From Streptomyces sp. ISL-87 (GTDB lineage: Bacteria; Actinomycetota; Actinomycetes; Streptomycetales; Streptomycetaceae), in the NCBI RefSeq assembly GCF_018614095.1, contig NZ_JAGGOY010000005.1, positions 1-34,097 of the forward strand: a stretch of DNA of 34,097 nt, given 5' to 3'. Made by a program: the position numbers and the translations under genes. The notes under the pieces are model-generated. The model was not told where the DNA came from and did not search any database. It was given only the letters and a program-made list of their open reading frames with translations. This document shows positions 6,395 to 15,311 of this stretch, in pieces (position 1 is the first letter of the stretch; every line of letters begins with the position of its first letter).

Positions 6395-8245
6395 TCAGCC
6401 CAGCCGGGAGACGTCGCGGACCGCGCCCTTGTCGGCGCTGGTGGCCATGGCCGCATAGGCGCGCAGGGCCGCGGAGACCTTGCGTTCGCGGTTCTTCGGG
6501 GCATAGACGCCGCCGAGGGCTTCGCGGCGGGCGGCCAGGGTCTCGTCGGAGACCAGGAGCTCGATCGAGCGGTTCGGGATGTCGATGCGGATGCGGTCGC
6601 CGTCCTCGACCAGGGCGATGGTGCCGCCCGAGGCGGCCTCCGGGGAGGCGTGGCCGATGGAGAGGCCCGATGTGCCGCCGGAGAAGCGGCCGTCGGTGAC
6701 CAGGGCGCAGACCTTGCCGAGGCCGCGGCCCTTCAGGAACGACGTCGGGTAGAGCATCTCCTGCATGCCGGGGCCGCCGCGCGGGCCCTCGTAGCGGATG
6801 ACGACGACGTCGCCCGCCTTGATCTCCTTACGGAGGATCTTGTCGACGGCCTCGTCCTGCGACTCGCAGACGACCGCCGGGCCCTCGAAGGTCCAGATCG
6901 ACTCGTCGACGCCGGCCGTTTTGACCACGCAGCCGTCGGCCGCGATGTTCCCGCGCAGGACCGCCAGGCCGCCGTCCTTGGAGTACGCGTGCTGGACGGA
7001 GCGGATGCAGCCGCCCTCGGCGTCGAGGTCGAGGGTCTCCCAGCGCTCGGACTGGGAGAAGGCGGTGGCGGAGCGCTTGCAGCCGGGGGCCGCGTGCCAC
7101 AGCTCCATCGCCTCGTCGGTCGCCGTGCCGGAGCGGGCGTCCCACTCGGCGAGCCAGTCCTCCAGGTTCTCCGAGTGGACCGTGGTGACGTCCTTGTTGA
7201 GGAGGCCGCCGCGGTGCAGTTCGCCGAGGATGGCGGGGATGCCGCCGGCGCGGTGGATGTCCTCCATGTAGTACGTGCCGCCGGGCGCCACGTTCGGGGC
7301 GACCTTGGCCAGGCACGGGACGCGGCGCGAGACCTCGTCGATGTCGGTGAGGTCGTAGTCCAGGCCGGCCTCCTGCGCGGCGGCGAGGAGGTGGAGGATC
7401 GTGTTCGTCGAGCCGCCCATGGCGATGTCGAGGGCCATGGCGTTCTCGAAGGCCTGGCGGGTGGCGATGGAGCGCGGGAGGACCGAGTGGTCGTCCTGCT
7501 CGTAGTGGCGCTTGGTGATCTCGACGATCGTGCGGCCGGCGTCCTCGTAAAGGGCGCGGCGGGCGGTGTGCGTCGCGAGGACGGAGCCGTTGCCGGGCAG
7601 GGCCAGGCCGATGGCCTCGGCGAGGCAGTTCATCGAGTTGGCGGTGAACATGCCGGAACAAGAGCCGCAGGTGGGACAGGCGTTCTCTTCGATGCGCAGG
7701 ACGTCCGCGTCCGAGATGTTCTCGTTGGCGGCGTCGACCATGGCGTCGATCAGGTCGAGCTTGCGGACGGTGCCGTCGACGAGGGTGGCCTGGCCGGCCT
7801 CCATCGGGCCGCCGGAGACGAAGACGACCGGGATGTTGAGGCGCATGGCGGCCATCAGCATCCCGGGGGTGATCTTGTCGCAGTTGGAGATGCAGATCAG
7901 GGCGTCCGCGCAGTGGGCTTCGACCATGTACTCGACGCTGTCCGCGATGAGGTCGCGGGAGGGCAGGGAGTACAGCATGCCGGCGTGGCCCATGGCGATG
8001 CCGTCGTCGACCGCGATGGTGTTGAACTCGCGCGGGATGGCGCCGGCGGCGCGGATGGCGTCGGAGACGATCCGGCCGACGGGGGCCAGGTGGGTGTGGC
8101 CGGGGACGAACTCGGTGAACGAGTTGGCGACCGCGATGATCGGCTTGCCGATGTCCTCGCTCGCTACGCCCGAGGCGCGCATCAGCGCACGTGCGCCTGC
8201 CATGTTGCGGCCGTGGGTGACGGTGCGGGACCTCAGGTCGGGCAT
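6395..8245 (-). CDS. ilvD: Dihydroxyacid dehydratase
   Basis: Fe-S dehydratase that converts 2,3-dihydroxy-isovalerate and -methylvalerate into the keto acids of valine and isoleucine synthesis, in the cytoplasm. The 616-residue length is normal. Seen are the [10 protein letters not shown] signature (Cys122), the cluster and metal region [17 protein letters not shown] (from residue 190), and GGSTNT. The position that is Cys49 in plant-type [2Fe-2S] enzymes is Gly here (FVPGHTHL), as in the E. coli-type enzyme, which suggests a labile [4Fe-4S] cluster. I chose the ATG at 8245 because GGGGAG stands 8 bases upstream and MPDLRSRT matches the usual N-terminus. A -10-like TACCGT lies at 8301-8306. 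No leader-peptide attenuator is visible. Confidence 0.97.
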   Translation of the reverse strand: MPDLRSRTVTHGRNMAGARALMRASGVASEDIGKPIIAVANSFTEFVPGHTHLAPVGRIVSDAIRAAGAIPREFNTIAVDDGIAMGHAGMLYSLPSRDLIADSVEYMVEAHCADALICISNCDKITPGMLMAAMRLNIPVVFVSGGPMEAGQATLVDGTVRKLDLIDAMVDAANENISDADVLRIEENACPTCGSCSGMFTANSMNCLAEAIGLALPGNGSVLATHTARRALYEDAGRTIVEITKRHYEQDDHSVLPRSIATRQAFENAMALDIAMGGSTNTILHLLAAAQEAGLDYDLTDIDEVSRRVPCLAKVAPNVAPGGTYYMEDIHRAGGIPAILGELHRGGLLNKDVTTVHSENLEDWLAEWDARSGTATDEAMELWHAAPGCKRSATAFSQSERWETLDLDAEGGCIRSVQHAYSKDGGLAVLRGNIAADGCVVKTAGVDESIWTFEGPAVVCESQDEAVDKILRKEIKAGDVVVIRYEGPRGGPGMQEMLYPTSFLKGRGLGKVCALVTDGRFSGGTSGLSIGHASPEAASGGTIALVEDGDRIRIDIPNRSIELLVSDETLAARREALGGVYAPKNRERKVSAALRAYAAMATSADKGAVRDVSRLG

Positions 8246-8380
8246 CGGGTTCACTCCCCATGAGTGCGGTGCGTACGGGCGGTTGCCGGACACGGCCGCG
8301 ACGGTAGATATGACTCAGTTACGAGGCTACGCCTACCGCCTCGCGCGCGAACGGGGTGTCCGGATGGCGGGACGGGTGGC

Positions 8381-9010
8381 TCAAACCTCGGTCAGGTAGC
8401 GCTGGAGGGTTGGCGACACCAGGGCCACGATGGCCTCCGGGTCGGCGGATGCGAGGGGCTCGACCTGGACGACGTAGCGCAGGATCGCGATGCCGACCAT
8501 GTGGGACGCGGCGAGCTCGGCGCGGAAGGTGGGGTCGGGGACGTTGAGGTCGGCCGCGACGCGTTCCAGGAGCCGGCGCAGGATGAGGCGGCGCAGCACC
8601 TTCGCGGCGGCCTCGTGGGTGAGGGCCGAGCGGATGACGGCGAGGAGGGGGGCGCGGGTGACCGGGTTCTCCCAGATGCCCAGGAAGTAGCGGGCCAGGC
8701 GTTCGCCGATGCCGTCGGGGCCCTCGCCGAGGATCTGCGGGAGGACGAGGGCGGGCTCCATGCTGAGCTCGATGGCGGCGGCGAAGAGGTCGTCCTTGCT
8801 GCCGAAGTAGTGGTGGACCAGGGCCGGGTCGACGCCGGCGGCCTTGGCGATGCCGCGTACGGAGGTCTTGTCGTAGCCGCGTGCGGCGAACTCGGAGCGG
8901 GCGGCGAGGCGGATGCGCTCCTGGGTGCCGGGGCCGTCGGCCGTCTCGTCGTGGCGGGGGCGGCCGGGGCCGCGGCGTCGCTTCGGCGGTTCGCCGGGGG
9001 CCGCGGTCAT
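8381..9010 (-). CDS. TetR-family transcriptional regulator
   Basis: One-component repressor of 209 residues. The N-terminal 26 residues are basic and Pro/Gly-rich. The TetR DNA-binding domain follows (about 28-75): [49 protein letters not shown] contains the helix-turn-helix and the [11 protein letters not shown] recognition region. The C-terminal all-alpha ligand domain resembles the TetR_C_11/PsrA-like group often found in Streptomyces. Its ATG at 9010 overlaps the stop of the upstream isomerase gene by four bases, so the two are translated together. The ligand and targets are unknown; the coupling suggests control linked to the isomerase-like enzyme, and the ABC-exporter operator at 3048 is another possible target. 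Confidence 0.92.
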   Translation of the reverse strand: MTAAPGEPPKRRRGPGRPRHDETADGPGTQERIRLAARSEFAARGYDKTSVRGIAKAAGVDPALVHHYFGSKDDLFAAAIELSMEPALVLPQILGEGPDGIGERLARYFLGIWENPVTRAPLLAVIRSALTHEAAAKVLRRLILRRLLERVAADLNVPDPTFRAELAASHMVGIAILRYVVQVEPLASADPEAIVALVSPTLQRYLTEV

Positions 9011-9846
9011 GGGCGGCGCGCCGGGGTGGTGGGTGCCGCGGTGGTGGGTGCCGCGGCGAGGTGGAGGCGGGTGAACGCCAGGGCCTCGGCGAGGTCGGCC
9101 TCGCGCTCCGCGGAGGACATCGCGCGGCGGGTGTTGACCTCGATGACGACGTGGCCGTCGAACGCGGAGGTGGCGAGACGTTCCAGCAGCTCGGCGCAGG
9201 GCTGGGTGCCGCGGCCGGGGACGAGGTGCTCGTCCTTGGCGGAGCCGTTGCCGTCGGCGAGGTGGACGTGCGCGAGGCGGTCGCCCATCCGGTCGACCAT
9301 CGCGGTGGCGTCCGTGCGAGCGGTGGCGGTGTGGGAGAGGTCGACCGTGAAGTGGCGGTAGTCGTCCTTGGTCACGTCCCACTCGGGGGCGTACGCGAGC
9401 ATCTCGCGGTCGCGGTAGCGCCAGGGGTACATGTTCTCGACGGCGAAACGGACGTCGGTCTCGTCGGCCATGCGCCAGATGCCGGTGACGAAGTCGCGGG
9501 AGTACGCGCGCTGCCAGCGGAAGGGGGGATGGACCACGACCGTGCTCGCGCCGAGCTTCTCGGCTGCCGCCTGGGCCCGCTGGAGTTTGGTCCAGGGGTC
9601 GGTGGACCAGACGCGCTGGGTGATGAGGAGGCAGGGGGCGTGGATGGCCAGGATGGGGACCTGGTGGTCGTCGGATAGGCGGCGCAGGGCGTCGATGTCC
9701 TGGCTGACCGGGTCCGTCCAGACCATGACCTCGACGCCGTCGTAGCCGAGGCGCGCGGCGATCTCGAAGGCGGTCGCCGTGGACTCGGGATAGACGGAGG
9801 CGGTGGAGAGGGCGACTTTTGCTCTCGCGGTCGGGGGTTGGGCCAC
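9007..9846 (-). CDS. Sugar phosphate isomerase/epimerase (xylose isomerase-like TIM barrel)
   Basis: A 279-residue AP-endonuclease-2/xylose isomerase-like barrel protein. Visible strand-end residues include [52 protein letters not shown] and HVVIEVN. The Glu, Asp, His and Glu at these strand ends form the divalent-metal site usual in the family. The substrate is not predictable; members act on sugars, inositols or abasic DNA. I chose the GTG at 9846 because TACGCT ends 6 bases before it and no Shine-Dalgarno sequence is present, which indicates a leaderless message. A longer frame from a GTG at 9906 has no support and would read through the promoter. The Ala/Thr/Pro-rich C-terminus overlaps the TetR start. 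Confidence 0.88.
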   Translation of the reverse strand: MAQPPTARAKVALSTASVYPESTATAFEIAARLGYDGVEVMVWTDPVSQDIDALRRLSDDHQVPILAIHAPCLLITQRVWSTDPWTKLQRAQAAAEKLGASTVVVHPPFRWQRAYSRDFVTGIWRMADETDVRFAVENMYPWRYRDREMLAYAPEWDVTKDDYRHFTVDLSHTATARTDATAMVDRMGDRLAHVHLADGNGSAKDEHLVPGRGTQPCAELLERLATSAFDGHVVIEVNTRRAMSSAEREADLAEALAFTRLHLAAAPTTAAPTTPARRP

Positions 9847-9852
9847 GGGGAC

Positions 9853-9858
9853 AGCGTA
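9853..9858 (-). promoter_or_regulatory. -10 element for the leaderless isomerase-TetR operon
   Basis: TACGCT on the minus strand ends 6 bases before the GTG at 9846, with no Shine-Dalgarno sequence. Confidence 0.55.
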
Positions 9859-9930
9859 CCGATGGCCCGGCCGGCCAGTACGGGGGTACGGGAGACCGCC
9901 CCGCACTCGCCGGGCTTCCGGCCGGGGAGG

Positions 9931-10860
9931 TCAGGTGGGCAGGTGGTCCAGGCGGCGGAGGATGACGCCTTCGCGGAGGGCCCAGGGGCAGATTTCGAGG
10001 TCGTCGACGCCGAAGAGGTCCATCGCGCCTTCCGCGACCAGGGCCCCCGCGAGGAGCTGCGCGGCGCGGCCCTCCGAGACGCCCGGGAGGGCAGAGCGCT
10101 CGGCCGTCGTCATCGCCGCCAGCCGTGGGACCCATTCCTCCAGGGACTTCCGGCTCAGGTCCCGCTGGACGTACAGGCCGTCCGCCGAGCGGGCCGCGCC
10201 GGCGATGCGGGCCAGCTGCTTGAAGGTCTTCGAGGTGGCCACCACGTGGTCCGGCGCGCCGAAGCGGCTGAATTCGCCCACCGTCCGGGCGATCGTCGCC
10301 CGCACGTGCCGCCGTAGGGCCTTGATGTCCGACGGGTCCGGCGGGTCCCCGGTGAGCCAGCCCGATGTCAGGCGGCCCGCGCCCAGCGGCAGGGAGGCGG
10401 CCGCGTCGGGCTCCTCGTCTATGCCGTACGCGATCTCCAGCGAGCCGCCGCCGATGTCGAGGACCAGCAGCTTGCCCGCGGACCAGCCGAACCAGCGGCG
10501 GGCGGCGAGGAAGGTGAGCCGCGCCTCGTCGTCGCCGCTGAGGATGGGGAGGTCGATACCGGTGTCCGCCTTCACCCGGGCCAGGACCTCGTCCGCGTTC
10601 GTGGCCTCGCGCACGGCACTGGTCGCGAAGGGGAGGACGTCCTCGCACCCCTTGTCCTCGGCGGCCTGCACCGCCCCCGCGATCACCGAGACGAGACGCT
10701 CGACGCCCTCCGGGCTGACCGCGCCGCGCTCGTCGAGCAGCTCCGCCAGCCGCAGTTCCACCTTGTGCGAGTGCGCGGGCAGCGGGCGCGCGCCGGGGTG
10801 CGCGTCCACCACCAGCAGATGGATCGTGTTCGAACCCACATCAAGGACACCGAGTCTCAT
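9931..10860 (-). CDS. ppx: Exopolyphosphatase / guanosine pentaphosphatase family protein
   Basis: Ppx/GppA phosphatase of 309 residues, of the actin-like ATPase fold. Motifs are [14 protein letters not shown] (5-18, phosphate 1), [15 protein letters not shown] (about 89-103), and [15 protein letters not shown] (about 147-161, the second phosphate loop). Family members degrade polyphosphate or hydrolyse pppGpp to ppGpp. The length, about 310, fits the short actinobacterial Ppx1 type that lacks the C-terminal HD domain of the E. coli enzyme. The ATG at 10860 follows TAGCGT by 8 bases with no Shine-Dalgarno sequence, so the mRNA is probably leaderless. The gene is divergent from the Cys-rich gene at 10924, whose promoter lies within the same 63 bases. 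Confidence 0.93.
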   Translation of the reverse strand: MRLGVLDVGSNTIHLLVVDAHPGARPLPAHSHKVELRLAELLDERGAVSPEGVERLVSVIAGAVQAAEDKGCEDVLPFATSAVREATNADEVLARVKADTGIDLPILSGDDEARLTFLAARRWFGWSAGKLLVLDIGGGSLEIAYGIDEEPDAAASLPLGAGRLTSGWLTGDPPDPSDIKALRRHVRATIARTVGEFSRFGAPDHVVATSKTFKQLARIAGAARSADGLYVQRDLSRKSLEEWVPRLAAMTTAERSALPGVSEGRAAQLLAGALVAEGAMDLFGVDDLEICPWALREGVILRRLDHLPT

Positions 10861-10868
10861 GAGAGGAA

Positions 10869-10874
10869 ACGCTA
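10869..10874 (-). promoter_or_regulatory. -10 element for leaderless ppx
   Basis: TAGCGT on the minus strand lies 8 bases before the ppx ATG. No Shine-Dalgarno sequence is present; the -35 is poor. Confidence 0.55.
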
Positions 10875-10910
10875 CTGTGCGCCAGGAGTCCGAGTGGAGT
10901 AAGGGGCGCT

Positions 10911-10916
10911 TAGGCT
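10911..10916 (+). promoter_or_regulatory. -10 element for the leaderless Cys-rich gene
   Basis: TAGGCT ends 7 bases before the GTG at 10924, with no Shine-Dalgarno sequence. It faces away from the ppx -10, only 36 bases apart. Confidence 0.55.
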
Positions 10917-10923
10917 TGGGTTT

Positions 10924-11733
10924 GTGCCAAATACGAAGAAGGCCAACAAGTCCCGGACGAAAAAGGCCAAGGCCCAGGCCGTGGTCGCCAGTGACGAGAA
11001 GGGGCTCGACTTTCCCCGTGCCTGGGTCGAGTTCCCCGATCCCGCCGACGACGAACAGATCTTCCGGTGCGACCTGACCTGGCTGACCTCCCGCTGGACC
11101 TGCATCTTCGGCAGCGGCTGCCAGGGCATCCAGGCCGGACGGGCCGATGACGGCTGCTGCACGCTCGGTGCGCACTTCTCCGACGAGGACGACGAGAAGC
11201 GCGTGGCCGGACACGTGGCGCGGCTGACGCCCGATCTGTGGCAGTTCCACGATGTCGGTACCGCGTCGGGCTGGGTGCAGAAGGACGACGACGGGGAGCG
11301 GCAGACCCGGCGCTGGGAAGGCTCCTGCATCTTCCAGAACCGGCCCGGTTTCGCGGGCGGCGCGGGGTGCTCGCTGCACATCCTGGCGCTGCGCGAGGGG
11401 CGCGAGCCCCTGGAGACCAAGCCGGACGTGTGCTGGCAGCTGCCGATCCGGCGGACCTACGACTGGATCGACCGGCCCGACGACACCCGCGTGCTCCAGG
11501 TCTCGATCGGCGAGTACGACCGCCGCGGCTGGGGTCCGGGCGGCCACGACCTGCACTGGTGGTGTACGTCTGCCACGTCCGCGCACGGCGCGGGTGAGCC
11601 GGTCTACGTGTCGTACCGCGCCGAGCTGACGGAGCTGATGGGCAAGGAGGCCTACGAGGAGCTCGTGCGGCTGTGCGAGGCGCGGCTGGCCTCGCTGCTG
11701 CCGATGGCTCCCCACCCCGCCGATCCGGTTTAG
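10924..11733 (+). CDS. Cysteine-rich, YkgJ-like metal-binding protein
   Basis: A 269-residue soluble protein with a basic Lys-rich start (residues 2-18) and at least ten cysteines. The blocks are [50 protein letters not shown] and WWCTS. The spacing, with a CC pair, then a C-x-F block, a C-S-L/I-H block and a C-x-x-L/F-P block, resembles the YkgJ/UPF0153 (zinc or iron cluster) pattern. The assignment is by motif only. The exact chemistry is unknown; a structural or redox metal is inferred. The GTG at 10924 follows TAGGCT by 7 bases and lacks a Shine-Dalgarno sequence. Its TAG stop overlaps by two bases the TAA of the convergent gene at 11730, leaving no room for a terminator between them. Confidence 0.82.
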   Translation: MPNTKKANKSRTKKAKAQAVVASDEKGLDFPRAWVEFPDPADDEQIFRCDLTWLTSRWTCIFGSGCQGIQAGRADDGCCTLGAHFSDEDDEKRVAGHVARLTPDLWQFHDVGTASGWVQKDDDGERQTRRWEGSCIFQNRPGFAGGAGCSLHILALREGREPLETKPDVCWQLPIRRTYDWIDRPDDTRVLQVSIGEYDRRGWGPGGHDLHWWCTSATSAHGAGEPVYVSYRAELTELMGKEAYEELVRLCEARLASLLPMAPHPADPV

Positions 11734-13487
11734 GAGCCGGAGGGGGTCGGAGTCGGGTCCGGGGTCGGGGAAACCGTTCCTTCTGACGCGGTCGGCGTCG
11801 GCGTGGGAGTGGGTGTCGGCGTCGGGGTGGGAGTCGGCGTCGCAGTGGCCGTCGGGGTCGGGGAGTGGGTCGGAGTCGGCGTCTCGGAGGCCGGCGCGGT
11901 CGGTGTGGTCGGTGTGGGAGTGGGCGCGGACGTCGGGGCCGGGCGGCCGCGGCCCCGGACGGAGACGACCGCGCCGCCGGGGTCGACCCCGACGTGGGCC
12001 GTCCAGGCGCCCGCGGGCTGGGCGTCGGCGTCCACGGTGATCCGTAGGTGGACCGATTCTCCCGGGGCCAGCGTGCCCACGGTCCGGCTCGCTCGCAGCC
12101 ACGGGGCGTCCGACCAGAGCCGCCAGTCCACCGGGGCGCCGCCGGACGCGGTGAGGGTGAGCAGGGTGGTGGCGCGGTAGGAGGACGCGGCCACGGTGAG
12201 CCGGCCGGGGCCGCCCGGGCCGGAGTGGTCGGGGGTGGCCGGCGGGCCGGTGCTGATGACCTCCACGGAGACGTCGGGGGCGGCACTGTCTTCCGCGAAG
12301 CCCGTGGCGAAGCCGGGCCGGCCGGTGGTGTGGGCGGTGTTGCCGGCGTTCTCGTAGGCGGCCGCCGGCCGGCCGGCGGCGTGCGCCGGGATCTGGGACT
12401 CGCCGGCGGAGATACGAGTGGCGGCGTCGGTGCCCACGGGGTCGCCGGTGTCGGGGGCGCCGCGGTACGCCGCCCAGAGCGCCAGGACCGGAGCGGCGAC
12501 GACGGTGGCGACCACGGTGGTGGTCACCGCCCGGGCCCGGAACCGGTCGCGGCGGGCCGCGCGGTCCTTGGGGTCCATCGGGAAGCCGGTGCGGTCGAAA
12601 CGGGGGCCCGGTCCGCGCCCGCGGCCGCGCCCGGAGCGGAGCATCGCGGCGTGGACCGCGATCCGGGGGGCCGGTACCAGCGGGAGCGCGGCGGTGTTGA
12701 TGCCGCCGGAACCCGGCCAGGGCGCGGCGGCCCCCACGCGTTCCGCGACACGGCGACACCGCGGGCAGTCGTCGACGTGCCGGACGAGTTCGCCGCGCAG
12801 GGTGGTGGAGAGCAGGACCAGGCCGTCGCCGCCGGCCGCGGTGAGCCGGGACACCGCCGGACAGCTGCCGGTCTCGACGACCGCGAGGGCGGCCCGGGTG
12901 CGCTCCACCTCGCAGGCGGCGCCGGACAGCAGCTCCCGGGCGGCGGTCGGGAGGGTGCCGAGGACGGAGGCGAGCTCGGGGACGCCGAGGCGGTGGCGGA
13001 CGGCGAGTTCGAGGGCCTCGCGCTGCTCGGGCGTGGTCCCGGCGGCTTCCGGCCAGGCGAGGCGGGCCAGCTCGGTGCGCCGGTACGCCGACACGTCCAG
13101 CAGGTCCGGCGCGGGCCCGGACTTCGTGCGCTCCGGCGTACGCCGGGCGGAATGCGCCCCCAGTCGTTTGCGCCGCTGCTCGGCGAGCCGGCGCAGGCAG
13201 GCCCACCGGGCGAGGGCGTACAGCCAGGCCCGCCGCTCCCCCTCGTCGGGGCAGCGGCCGGGGTACCGCTCGGCCACGGCGAGGACATCGCCCAGCACGT
13301 CGGTGGCGGTGTCGTGGTCGCACAGGACCGACAGGCAGTACGTGAACAGGCCGTCCAGGTAGGGCTCGTGCCGGAATGGCGGCGGGGGCGGCTTGTGCTG
13401 CCCGGTGGACCTTTCGGTGGGCGTGCGCCCGTGCGCCCGGTGTGCGCCGGTGCGCGATGCGGGGTGTTCCTGGTCGCTGCTGCTCAC
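11730..13487 (-). CDS. Sigma-factor-like/zinc-finger/BACON membrane fusion protein
   Basis: A 585-residue fusion. Residues about 40-120 resemble ECF sigma region 2 ([20 protein letters not shown] with [13 protein letters not shown] and a following [14 protein letters not shown]), though degenerate. A region about 140-215 resembles sigma region 4 ([20 protein letters not shown]). Then comes HVDDCPRC, an HxxxCxxC zinc-finger pattern of anti-sigma factors, followed by one transmembrane segment ([21 protein letters not shown], interrupted only by small residues). Outside lies a BACON-like beta domain containing [13 protein letters not shown] and VHLRITVDA, and a C-terminal Thr-Pro repeat tail. 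So a DNA- or polymerase-facing part is tied to an external binding domain. The GTG at 13487 follows TACGGT by 7 bases; longer starts have no support. Confidence 0.85.
   Translation of the reverse strand: MSSSDQEHPASRTGAHRAHGRTPTERSTGQHKPPPPPFRHEPYLDGLFTYCLSVLCDHDTATDVLGDVLAVAERYPGRCPDEGERRAWLYALARWACLRRLAEQRRKRLGAHSARRTPERTKSGPAPDLLDVSAYRRTELARLAWPEAAGTTPEQREALELAVRHRLGVPELASVLGTLPTAARELLSGAACEVERTRAALAVVETGSCPAVSRLTAAGGDGLVLLSTTLRGELVRHVDDCPRCRRVAERVGAAAPWPGSGGINTAALPLVPAPRIAVHAAMLRSGRGRGRGPGPRFDRTGFPMDPKDRAARRDRFRARAVTTTVVATVVAAPVLALWAAYRGAPDTGDPVGTDAATRISAGESQIPAHAAGRPAAAYENAGNTAHTTGRPGFATGFAEDSAAPDVSVEVISTGPPATPDHSGPGGPGRLTVAASSYRATTLLTLTASGGAPVDWRLWSDAPWLRASRTVGTLAPGESVHLRITVDADAQPAGAWTAHVGVDPGGAVVSVRGRGRPAPTSAPTPTPTTPTAPASETPTPTHSPTPTATATPTPTPTPTPTPTPTPTASEGTVSPTPDPTPTPSGS
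11767..11940 (-). repeat. Thr-Pro coding repeats
   Basis: The end of the fusion gene is built from 6-bp units reading ACGCCG/ACCCCG on the minus strand, encoding alternating Thr-Pro. Such a tail is typical of cell-wall-spanning or O-mannosylated segments in actinobacteria, and a likely site of length variation. Confidence 0.7.
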
Positions 13488-13494
13488 CTGGGTG

Positions 13495-13500
13495 ACCGTA
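13495..13500 (-). promoter_or_regulatory. -10 element for the leaderless fusion gene
   Basis: TACGGT on the minus strand, 7 bases before the GTG at 13487, with no Shine-Dalgarno sequence. Confidence 0.5.
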
Positions 13501-13656
13501 GGCCGCACGCGGGTGACGGCCTGGAAGCCTTCAGCACATTTAGCCCTTACGGGTGAACAGATCGGGCCTGTGCTGACCGCCGCCCTGACGTTGCGGGGCC
13601 GCCAGGGGGAAAGGGGAGGGTCGGGCGGCTGTGGCCGCGCTGTCGGTGGGGGCCGA

Positions 13657-13662
13657 TACCGT
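13657..13662 (+). promoter_or_regulatory. -10 element for leaderless radA
   Basis: TACCGT ends 7 bases before the radA ATG at 13670, with no Shine-Dalgarno sequence. Confidence 0.55.
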
Positions 13663-13669
13663 GGGGCGC

Positions 13670-15139
13670 ATGGCTGCCCGTACATCTCGTTCATCCGCCA
13701 AGGACCGGCCGTCCTACCGCTGTACCGAGTGCGGGTACTCCACCGCCAAGTGGCTCGGGCGGTGCCCCGAGTGCCAGGCCTGGGGCACCGTCGAGGAGAT
13801 CGGCGGCGCGCCCGCCGTACGGACCACCGCGGCCGGGCGGGTGTCGACGGCCGCGGTCCCGATCGCGCAGGTCGACGGACGGACGGCCACCGCGCGCAGC
13901 ACCGGCGTGAGCGAGCTGGACCGTGTCCTCGGCGGTGGGCTCGTGCCCGGCGCCGTCGTGCTGCTCGCGGGCGAGCCGGGCGTCGGGAAGTCGACGCTGC
14001 TGCTGGACGTCGCGGCGAAGGCGGCCAGCGACGAGCACCGCACGCTGTACGTCACGGCCGAGGAGTCGGCGAGCCAGGTGCGGCTGCGGGCCGACCGGAT
14101 CAACGCGCTGAGCGATCACCTGTACCTCGCCGCCGAGACCGATCTGTCGGCGGTGCTGGGGCACCTCGACGCCGTGAAGCCCTCGCTGCTGGTCCTGGAC
14201 TCCGTACAGACGGTCGCCTCGCCCGAGATCGACGGCGCACCCGGCGGAATGGCCCAGGTGCGGGAGGTGGCCGGGGCGCTGATCCGGGCCTCCAAGGAGC
14301 GCGGGATGGCCACCCTGCTGGTCGGCCACGTCACCAAGGACGGGGCGATCGCCGGTCCCCGGCTGCTGGAGCACCTGGTGGATGTCGTCCTGAGCTTCGA
14401 GGGCGACCGGCACGCCCGCCTGCGCCTCGTGCGCGGCGTGAAGAACCGGTACGGCGCGACCGACGAGGTCGGCTGCTTCGAACTGCACGACGAGGGGATC
14501 ACCGGGCTCGCCGACCCGAGCGGGCTGTTCCTGACCCGGCGCGCGGAGGCCGTCCCGGGGACCTGCCTGACCGTGACCCTGGAAGGGAAGCGTCCGCTGG
14601 TCGCGGAGGTGCAGGCGCTGACCGTGGACTCGCAGATCCCTTCGCCCCGGCGCACCACCTCGGGCCTGGAGACCTCCCGCGTCTCGATGATGCTGGCGGT
14701 GCTGGAGCAGCGCGGCCGGATCACCGCGCTGGGCAAGCGCGACATCTACAGCGCGACCGTGGGCGGCGTGAAGCTCACCGAGCCGGCCGCCGACCTGGCG
14801 ATCGCGCTCGCGCTGGCGTCCGCCGCCAGTGACGTCCCGCTGCCGAAGAACCTGGTCGCGATCGGCGAGGTCGGCCTGGCCGGTGAGGTGCGGCGGGTGA
14901 CCGGCGTACAGCGGCGGCTCGCGGAGGCGCACCGGCTGGGGTTCACGCACGCGCTGGTCCCGGTCGATCCGGGCAAGGTGCCGGCCGGGATGAAGGTGAC
15001 CGAGGTCGCGGACGTGGGCGATGCGCTACGGGTTCTGCCGCGCGGGCGGTCGCGTACGCCGGCGCGGGAGCGGGGTGCGGGCGCGGCGGCGGGTGCGGGG
15101 GCAGGAGCCGGTGCGGGCGTCGGTGCGGGCGTCGAATAA
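13670..15139 (+). CDS. radA: DNA repair protein RadA (Sms)
   Basis: Branch-migration helicase that acts with RecA in recombination and repair. The 489-residue protein has an N-terminal C4 zinc finger (Cys18, 21, 32, 35), Walker A GEPGVGKST (101-109), Walker B LLVLDSVQT (from about 173), and the RadA-specific KNRYG motif (258-262; KNRFG in most bacteria). It ends with a Lon-protease-like domain. Past that, the last 30 or so residues are a low-complexity Gly-Ala-Val tail, which is longer than usual for the family. The ATG at 13670 begins with the conserved MAARTS and follows a -10 by 7 bases; an in-frame GTG at 13631 would overlap that promoter. disA follows on the same strand. Confidence 0.96.
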   Translation: MAARTSRSSAKDRPSYRCTECGYSTAKWLGRCPECQAWGTVEEIGGAPAVRTTAAGRVSTAAVPIAQVDGRTATARSTGVSELDRVLGGGLVPGAVVLLAGEPGVGKSTLLLDVAAKAASDEHRTLYVTAEESASQVRLRADRINALSDHLYLAAETDLSAVLGHLDAVKPSLLVLDSVQTVASPEIDGAPGGMAQVREVAGALIRASKERGMATLLVGHVTKDGAIAGPRLLEHLVDVVLSFEGDRHARLRLVRGVKNRYGATDEVGCFELHDEGITGLADPSGLFLTRRAEAVPGTCLTVTLEGKRPLVAEVQALTVDSQIPSPRRTTSGLETSRVSMMLAVLEQRGRITALGKRDIYSATVGGVKLTEPAADLAIALALASAASDVPLPKNLVAIGEVGLAGEVRRVTGVQRRLAEAHRLGFTHALVPVDPGKVPAGMKVTEVADVGDALRVLPRGRSRTPARERGAGAAAGAGAGAGAGVGAGVE

Positions 15140-15157
15140 GGGGGCGGAGTCGCTGGT

Positions 15158-15182
15158 CAGGGGGCCCGTACGGGGTCCCCTG
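15158..15182 (+). terminator. Possible hairpin terminator after radA
   Basis: CAGGGG (15158-15163) pairs with CCCCTG (15177-15182), and the interior CCC-GTAC-GGG extends the stem. It lies 19 bases after the radA stop and before the disA promoter. Confidence 0.5.
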
Positions 15183-15227
15183 GCGGGCCGGCTGGCCAAG
15201 CCACGGCGGGGCCGCAGCGCGCGCCGG

Positions 15228-15233
15228 TAGACT
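15228..15233 (+). promoter_or_regulatory. Possible disA promoter, -10 element
   Basis: TAGACT about 80 bases upstream of disA, past the radA hairpin. The -35 is not convincing. Confidence 0.4.
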
Positions 15234-15311
15234 TTGGGCTGGTCCGCCCGGCCGTACGCACGTCCTCGTGCCCGCGGCGCTGGGCGGCGGAACCGCGACC
15301 GGAGGAGTGCA

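Noticed and set aside
4075..6504. An 809-residue frame on the minus strand opposite the Ser/Thr kinase gene
   Set aside because: It is a GC-rich antisense shadow full of Pro, Gly and Arg. The plus-strand frame holds all kinase motifs.
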